From CAXTPV01 sp964249405 (GTDB lineage: Bacteria > Pseudomonadota > Alphaproteobacteria > Acetobacterales > Acetobacteraceae), in contig CAXUBX010000040.1 in assembly GCA_964249405.1 (NCBI GenBank), positions 1 to 29,610 on the forward strand: 29,610 nucleotides of DNA, in the 5' to 3' direction. The notes under the pieces are model-generated. The model worked only from the letters and a program-made list of their open reading frames with translations, was not told the origin of the DNA and searched no databases. Below are positions 25,302 to 29,610 of the stretch, piece by piece. The position numbers and the translations under genes are program-made. Within the stretch, counting starts at the first letter, position 1; every line of letters starts with the position of its first letter.

Positions 25302-26022
25302 GGAAGGCGGCGAAGGCGTCGCGCGCCTCCGGCGAGCGGAGTGCGGACGCGAACGCCTCCTGCTCGCGATCGATCCGCGCCGCCAGCGTCTCCGCCTCGC
25401 CCCGGAGCAGCGCCCGCGAGGCGCGGACCGCGTCGGCGGGAAGGGCGGCGAGCGCGATCGCCTTGTCGCGGGCGTGTGCCGCCAGGCCGTCCCGCGCCAC
25501 CACCGCGTTGACCAGCCCGGAGGAGGCGGCCTCGCTCGCGTCCATCGTCTCGCCGAGCAGCAGCATCGCCGCCGCGCGCGCGGGCCCGATCCGGCGCGGC
25601 AGCAGCAGACTCGAGCCGGCTTCCGGCACCAGCCCGAGCCGGGTGAACGGCGTCGAGAAGCTCGCCTCCGGCGCGGCGTACACGAGGTCGCAATGCAGCA
25701 GCATCGTGGTGCCGATGCCGACCGCGCGACCCTGCACCGCGGCCACGAGCGGCTTGGCGAAGCGGGCGAGCGCCCGGATGAAGCGTGTCGCGGGCGTCGC
25801 TCCGGCGTCGCCGCCGCGCGACTGGAAGTCGTTGATGTCGTTGCCCGCCGAGAACACGTCGCCCTCGGCCGCGAACAGCACGACCCGCACGGTGGACGAG
25901 GACGCGGCCGCCGCGAGACCGTCGTCGAGGCTCTCGTACATCGCGGCGGTGAGCGCGTTCTTCTTCTCCGGCCGGTCCAGCCGAAGCTCGAGCACGCCGT
26001 CCGCTTCCGAGGTCCGGATCAT
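25285..26022 (-). CDS. Enoyl-CoA hydratase/isomerase family protein (ECI-like, single catalytic Glu)
   Basis: A 245-aa crotonase-fold protein. FSAGNDINDF (57-66) forms the CoA-binding/oxyanion region and LGLVPEAGSSLLLP supplies Glu134. At the position of the first hydratase glutamate the sequence is VGIGTTMLLHCD, with no acidic residue. A single Glu and the stretch STPFTRLGLVPEAGSS are characteristic of delta3,delta2-enoyl-CoA isomerases (ECI2/PaaG-like) rather than true hydratases. It would therefore shift double bonds during beta-oxidation of unsaturated acyl-CoAs. GAGGGACGC precedes the ATG at 26022, which follows the upstream dehydrogenase stop by 7 nt. The stop overlaps gcdH convergently. 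Confidence 0.87.
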
Positions 26023-26029
26023 GCGTCCC

Positions 26030-27142
26030 TCATGCCGACAGGGCGGTCAGGTTGATGTAGCGCTCGAGGTGGTGGTCCTCGTCGCCCAGCATGTGGTCGA
26101 TCATCGTCAGCCGCTTGGCGTAGTGCGGCAGCGGCAGCTCCCAGGTCATGCCGATGCCGCCGTGCATCTGGATCGTTTCCTCGGCCACCAGCGTGCCCAC
26201 GCGACCGATGGTGAACTTCGCGGCCGCGATCGCGCGATCGCGGGCGTGCGGCGACGCATCGAGCGAGGCGGCGGCATTGATCGAAGCCGACCGTGCCTGC
26301 TCGATCTCCAGCAGCAGCGTCGCCATGCGGTGCTGCAGCGCCTGGAACTTGCCGATCGGCACCCCGAACTGCACGCGCTGGCGGAGATAGTCGACGGTCG
26401 CGTCGCGGGCGACGGTCATCGCGCCGACCGCCTCGGCGGTCAGCGCCACGATGCCGGCGGCGATCGCGTCGTCGACCAGCGCCGCCGCCGCCGTGCCGCG
26501 GGCGAGCAGCGCGTCGCTGCCGAGGACGACGCCATCGAGCAGAAGCTCGCCGCCGCGACCGCCATCGACCAGCCCGTAGTCCCGGACCGTGACGCCGGCT
26601 GCCGTGGTCGGCACCAGGAAGAGCGCGATCCCGTCGTCGAGCCGGGCCGAGACGACGACCTCGCTCGCGGCCCCGAGCGAAGGCACCACCGATTTCGCGC
26701 CGTCGAGCCTGTGGCCATCGCCCGACGCGGCGGCGAGCGTCGTGACCTCGGTCGCGTCGTAGCGCCCCTCGGGTTCGTAGAGGGCGGCCGTCACGATGCG
26801 CGAGCCGTCGATCAAAGGGGCGAGCGCCGTCTCGCGACCTCCGGCCCCGGCGAGCAGGCGGCCGGCCAGCAGCGTCGCCAGGAACGGCTCGACGACGATC
26901 GCCCGGCCGAGCGCCTCGAAGACGGTGTGGATGTCGAAGCCGTCGCCGCCGAAGCCGCCGGCGTCTTCCCTGAACAGCGCGCCGATCACCCCGAGTTCGG
27001 CGAGTTCCGACCACACGGTACGGTCGTATCCGTCGTCCGAGGCGGCGATCCGTTTCCGGACCTCGAAGCCGTAGCGATCGGCGAGGTAGCGGCCGAGCGT
27101 GTCGGCCAGCATGCGCCGGTCGTCGGAAGGTTCGAAATCCAT
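26030..27142 (-). CDS. Acyl-CoA dehydrogenase, smaller subunit type (FadE27-like)
   Basis: A 370-aa acyl-CoA dehydrogenase-fold protein starting MDFEPSDDRRMLADTLGRYL. The N-terminal and middle domains are recognisable (LGVIGALFREDAGGFGGDGF; GAKSVVPSLGAASEVVVSAR), and the C-terminal domain has YLRQRVQFGVPIGKFQALQHRMA and MHGGIGMTWELPLPHYAKRL. It lacks the FGGSNEIQ-type C-terminal motif seen in its neighbour and has no obvious catalytic glutamate in the expected places, as in the non-catalytic halves of heteromeric dehydrogenases. The ATG at 27142 begins one base after the stop of the 399-aa dehydrogenase, so translation is almost certainly coupled. I infer an alpha2-beta2 enzyme. Confidence 0.88.
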   Translation of the reverse strand: MDFEPSDDRRMLADTLGRYLADRYGFEVRKRIAASDDGYDRTVWSELAELGVIGALFREDAGGFGGDGFDIHTVFEALGRAIVVEPFLATLLAGRLLAGAGGRETALAPLIDGSRIVTAALYEPEGRYDATEVTTLAAASGDGHRLDGAKSVVPSLGAASEVVVSARLDDGIALFLVPTTAAGVTVRDYGLVDGGRGGELLLDGVVLGSDALLARGTAAAALVDDAIAAGIVALTAEAVGAMTVARDATVDYLRQRVQFGVPIGKFQALQHRMATLLLEIEQARSASINAAASLDASPHARDRAIAAAKFTIGRVGTLVAEETIQMHGGIGMTWELPLPHYAKRLTMIDHMLGDEDHHLERYINLTALSA

Positions 27143-27143
27143 C

Positions 27144-28343
27144 TCAGAGCCCGAGCACGGTCTTGGCGATGATGCTGCGCTGGATCTCGTTCGAGCCGCC
27201 GAAGATCGAGAGCTTGCGGTGGTTGAAGTATTCCGACGCGACCGGCGCCGCATAGTCGGGACCGACGCTCTCGCCGTTGTAGTCGAGCTCCAGCGCCTCG
27301 GGCACGAACGGCTGGGCGTAGGGCCCGAGCGCGCGGCGGGTCAGGCTGGTGATCTCCTGCCGGATCTCGGTGCCGCGCACCTTCAGCATCGAGCTCTCGG
27401 CGTCGGGTGCCGCGCCGTGCGACGCGGCGGCGAGCACCCGGAGATTGGTGGTCTTCATGTTGTCGAGATCGATCGCGACGCGCGCCAGGCGGGCCGCGAA
27501 GAACGGGTCCTCCGCCAGCCTGCGTCCGTTCTTGCGCTGCTTTCCCGCGATATGGCGCAGCCAGTCGAGTGCGGCGATCGCGCCGCCGACGCCGGCGATG
27601 TTGGTCCGCTCGTAGGTCAGCAGGTATTTCGCGTAGGTCCAGCCCTTGTTCTCCTCGCCCACCAGGTTGGCGGCGGGAACCCGGACGTCGGTGAAGAAGA
27701 CCTCGTTGACCTCGTGCTCGCCGTCGAGCGTGATGATCGGCCGGAGCTCGACGCCCGGGCTCGCCATGTCGACCAGGATGAAGGAGATGCCCTCCTGCTT
27801 CTTGGTCTCGGCCCCGCCGGTGCGGACCAGGCAGAAGATGCGGTTGGCGTACTGGCCGAGCGTGGTCCAGGTCTTCTGGCCGTTCAGCACGTAGTGGTCG
27901 CCGTCGCGGACCGCGGTCATGCGGAGGCTCGCGAGATCGGACCCTGCGCCCGGCTCGGAATAGCCCTGGCACCACCAGTCGGTGCCGTCGAGAATGCGCG
28001 GCAGGTAATGCCGCTTCTGCTCCTCGGTGCCGTATTTGATGAGGACCGGGCCGAGCATGCTGAGGCCGAACGGGATGATCCGCGGGGCACCGGCGAGCGC
28101 GCTCTCGTAGTCGAAGATGAAACGCTCGGCGACCGTCCAGCCGGACCCGCCATGCTCGACCGGCCAGTGGGACGCGAGCCAGCCGCGCTCGTTCAGGATG
28201 GACTGCCACTCGGCCTGGTCCTCGCGCGTCAGGCGGCGCCCGGTCCGGACCTTCTCGGCGGTGCGTTTCGGCAAGCGTTCGGCGAGGAAGCTCCTGACCT
28301 CCTGGCGGAAGGCCTCCTCGTCCTCGCTGAAGTTCAGGTTCAT
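27144..28343 (-). CDS. Acyl-CoA dehydrogenase, larger subunit type (FadE26-like)
   Basis: A 399-aa acyl-CoA dehydrogenase: MNLNFSEDEEAFRQEVRSFL at the start, WWCQGYSEPGAGSDLASLRM and YVLNGQKTWTTLGQYANRIF in the beta domain, and KLSIFGGSNEIQRSIIAKTV at the end, binding FAD. Glu245 in LLTYERTNIAG lies where the catalytic glutamate of FadE26/ChsE4-type enzymes is found. Length and motifs match the catalytic subunit of heteromeric dehydrogenases used for side chains of sterols and other bulky acyl-CoAs; that is from family knowledge, not a search. An AAAGGAAC site precedes the ATG at 28343; the frame is open upstream for 109 codons without support. First gene of a three-gene minus-strand operon. 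Confidence 0.9.
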   Translation of the reverse strand: MNLNFSEDEEAFRQEVRSFLAERLPKRTAEKVRTGRRLTREDQAEWQSILNERGWLASHWPVEHGGSGWTVAERFIFDYESALAGAPRIIPFGLSMLGPVLIKYGTEEQKRHYLPRILDGTDWWCQGYSEPGAGSDLASLRMTAVRDGDHYVLNGQKTWTTLGQYANRIFCLVRTGGAETKKQEGISFILVDMASPGVELRPIITLDGEHEVNEVFFTDVRVPAANLVGEENKGWTYAKYLLTYERTNIAGVGGAIAALDWLRHIAGKQRKNGRRLAEDPFFAARLARVAIDLDNMKTTNLRVLAAASHGAAPDAESSMLKVRGTEIRQEITSLTRRALGPYAQPFVPEALELDYNGESVGPDYAAPVASEYFNHRKLSIFGGSNEIQRSIIAKTVLGL

Positions 28344-28663
28344 TTCGTTCCTTTCGCGCTTCGGCGCCGACATCCCGACGGCGGGCCGCCGCCTTCGGAG
28401 CCCGGTCGCTCCCGGAACCGGATTCCCTGCGGCGGGCCGGCGCGGTCCCGGGACGGAGATGGTTTCGAGACCTTGGTATGGCCAAGCCGGGAAGAGATCA
28501 AGTTGTCGTTCCCGCCCGGGCGCCGGTTCCGCCGATGCGCGTACGATCTGCCGGATCGGGCCACGGCGAACCGGGATCACGGCCCTTGCTCGTTGCCACG
28601 GTGGACAGGGCGCTCCACCTTGAGCGCAGGCCATCAGGCATGACAACGGAAGGGAGCAGGTCC
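28344..28663. other. 320-bp divergent intergenic region
   Basis: No convincing gene. It separates the three-gene dehydrogenase operon (minus) from the aldolase-family gene (plus) and must hold promoters for both. The only clear candidate is the minus-strand promoter with overlapping palindrome at 28472-28501. Nothing convincing was found for the plus strand. Confidence 0.5.
28472..28501 (-). promoter_or_regulatory. Candidate promoter with overlapping operator-like palindrome
   Basis: On the minus strand TTGATC (28496-28501) and TACCAA (28473-28478) are 17 nt apart, a possible sigma70 promoter for the dehydrogenase trio with a leader of about 120 nt. The dyad CTTGG (28472-28476)/CCAAG (28482-28486) covers the -10 region, where a repressor could act. 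An imperfect palindrome GGTTTCGAGACC (28461-28472) abuts it. Confidence 0.3.
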
Positions 28664-29443
28664 ATGGCATCGGTCGCGACGATCACCGACGGAGCGAGGA
28701 CTGGCATCACGGAGGCCGAGCAGGCGGCCCGTGTCGATCTCGCCGCCGCCTACCGACTGGTCGCCCTCTATGGTTGGGACGACCTGATCTTCACCCATCT
28801 TTCGGTCAGGGTCCCCGGGCCGGAGCACCACTTCCTGATCAATCCGTACGATCGGATGTTCGAGGAGATCACCGCGTCGTCCCTGGTCAGGATCGACCGT
28901 GACGGCCGTCCGGTCGGAGAGACGAGGTCGGTGACCAACCCGGCCGGGTTCGTGATCCACTCGGCGATCCACATGGCGCGCGAGGACGCGCAGGCGGTGA
29001 TGCACCTGCACACGCCGCACGGACAGGCGGTGTCGGCGATGCGATGCGGCCTGCTGCCGCACACCCAGACCGCGATGATCGCGCACGGCGACGTCGCATA
29101 CCACGACTACGAAGGCATCGCGACGGATCTCGACGAGCGTGAGCGCCTGGTGGCCGATCTCGGAACGCGCAACGCGATGATCCTCCGCAACCACGGCACG
29201 CTGGCGGTCGGTGCGACCGTCGCGGAGTGCTTCCTGCGGCTCTACTTCCTCGAGCGGGCCTGCGAGGCGCAGGTCCACATGCTGTCGGCCGGCCGCGACG
29301 GGCTGGTCGATCCGAGCCCGGGCGTCGCCGACAAGGTGGCGGGCCAGGCGTCGCCGCCCTCGACGGCCAAGGTGGCCCGCCAGCTTGCCTGGCCCGCGCT
29401 GCTCCGCAAGCTCGACCGCCTCGATCCCGGATACCGGAACTGA
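28664..29443 (+). CDS. Class II aldolase/adducin-family protein
   Basis: A 259-aa protein of the class II aldolase (FucA/AraD/adducin) family. The fold starts ARVDLAAAYRLVALYGWDDL, and the metal-site histidines are present: His114 and His116 (MHLHTPHG) and His177 (LRNHGTLAVG); HLSVRVPGPEHHFLINPY and TNPAGFVIHSAI also fit. Classical members cleave sugar phosphates with zinc, but this subgroup, common in alphaproteobacterial catabolic regions, has no assigned substrate, and I would not call it a sugar enzyme. The ATG at 28664 is preceded by AAGGGAGCAGG; an ATG at 28640 in frame is an alternative. It stands alone and is followed by the multi-hairpin repeat. Confidence 0.88.
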   Translation: MASVATITDGARTGITEAEQAARVDLAAAYRLVALYGWDDLIFTHLSVRVPGPEHHFLINPYDRMFEEITASSLVRIDRDGRPVGETRSVTNPAGFVIHSAIHMAREDAQAVMHLHTPHGQAVSAMRCGLLPHTQTAMIAHGDVAYHDYEGIATDLDERERLVADLGTRNAMILRNHGTLAVGATVAECFLRLYFLERACEAQVHMLSAGRDGLVDPSPGVADKVAGQASPPSTAKVARQLAWPALLRKLDRLDPGYRN

Positions 29444-29465
29444 CGGCGGCCAGAGTGGATCAAGA

Positions 29466-29603
29466 TGCGGGGTTTCACCCCGCACCCCACCAGGCGCTGG
29501 GCGCCTGGACCCCCAACAATTTCCATTGAATGCGGGTCTGGGCGCGCCGCGCCCAGCGGAGTTTGAGGCGGAGCCTCAAGGTCTTCTTCAGCTGCTAGAA
29601 GAA
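29466..29603. repeat. Multi-hairpin intergenic repeat
   Basis: Five consecutive inverted repeats: TGCGGGG/CCCCGCA (29466-29484, 5-nt loop), CCAGGCGC/GCGCCTGG (29490-29508, 3-nt loop), CTGGGCGC/GCGCCCAG (29538-29556, 3-nt loop), TTGAGGC/GCCTCAA (29563-29579, 3-nt loop) and TTCTTC/GAAGAA (29584-29603). The first four are perfect. The layout and wording (GGGGTTTCACCCCGCACCCC, then CTGGACCCCCAACAATTTCC) resemble intergenic repeats I recall from Rhodospirillales/Acetobacteraceae. It begins 23 bp after the aldolase stop and may also end its transcription. The element may continue beyond the window. Confidence 0.7.
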
Positions 29604-29610
29604 CTCGACA

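Overview
The window is high-GC DNA, densely packed with genes on both strands, with Shine-Dalgarno sites and many 1-15 nt or overlapping gene junctions. Gene content points to an alphaproteobacterium: a GlsB/YeaQ/YmgE protein, a DUF2382 stress protein, a candidate EcfG-type promoter and many acyl-CoA dehydrogenases. A run of back-to-back hairpins at the right edge resembles intergenic repeats I associate with Rhodospirillales/Acetobacteraceae. That placement is an inference from memory, not a search.

Left part (1-6081, + strand): the 3' part of a Bcr/CflA-type drug exporter and a small FMN-binding PNPOx-like protein, then a three-PAS LuxR-type regulator. This is followed by a stress-protein group: a DUF2382 protein, a small secreted protein, a glycine-rich general stress protein and a GlsB-like membrane protein. 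Between the regulator and the stress genes lie a perfect 8-bp inverted repeat and, 13 bp downstream of it, a GGAAC-N16-GTT element.

Middle-left (6121-9431, + strand): a TetR regulator that seems short at its C-terminus, two paralogous COG4705-type integral membrane proteins, and an SDR reductase. The two membrane proteins are each built from four copies of a W-x14-D unit.

Centre (9463-22979, - strand): ten genes run one way with gaps of at most 66 nt and three 4-nt stop/start overlaps. In transcription order they are an acyl-CoA dehydrogenase, an enoyl-CoA hydratase/3-hydroxyacyl-CoA dehydrogenase fusion, an MFS transporter, an acyl-CoA synthetase, a thiolase, an SDR, a coniferyl-aldehyde-dehydrogenase-type ALDH, an EthA/MymA/AlmA-class Baeyer-Villiger monooxygenase, an SDR and an alpha/beta hydrolase. 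Together they could convert a ketone (or secondary alcohol) to an ester or lactone, then to acid plus alcohol, aldehyde, acid and acyl-CoA, and finally acetyl-CoA.

Right part (23166-29443): divergent + strand genes for a nitronate-monooxygenase-like flavoprotein and glutaryl-CoA dehydrogenase; a - strand trio of two adjacent acyl-CoA dehydrogenases (a likely heteromeric pair) and an enoyl-CoA isomerase-like protein; and a + strand class II aldolase/adducin-family gene. The window ends in the multi-hairpin repeat. From 9463 rightwards it reads as a catabolic region for a lipid-like or alicyclic carbonyl compound. I see no rRNA, tRNA, CRISPR array, insertion sequence or phage gene.
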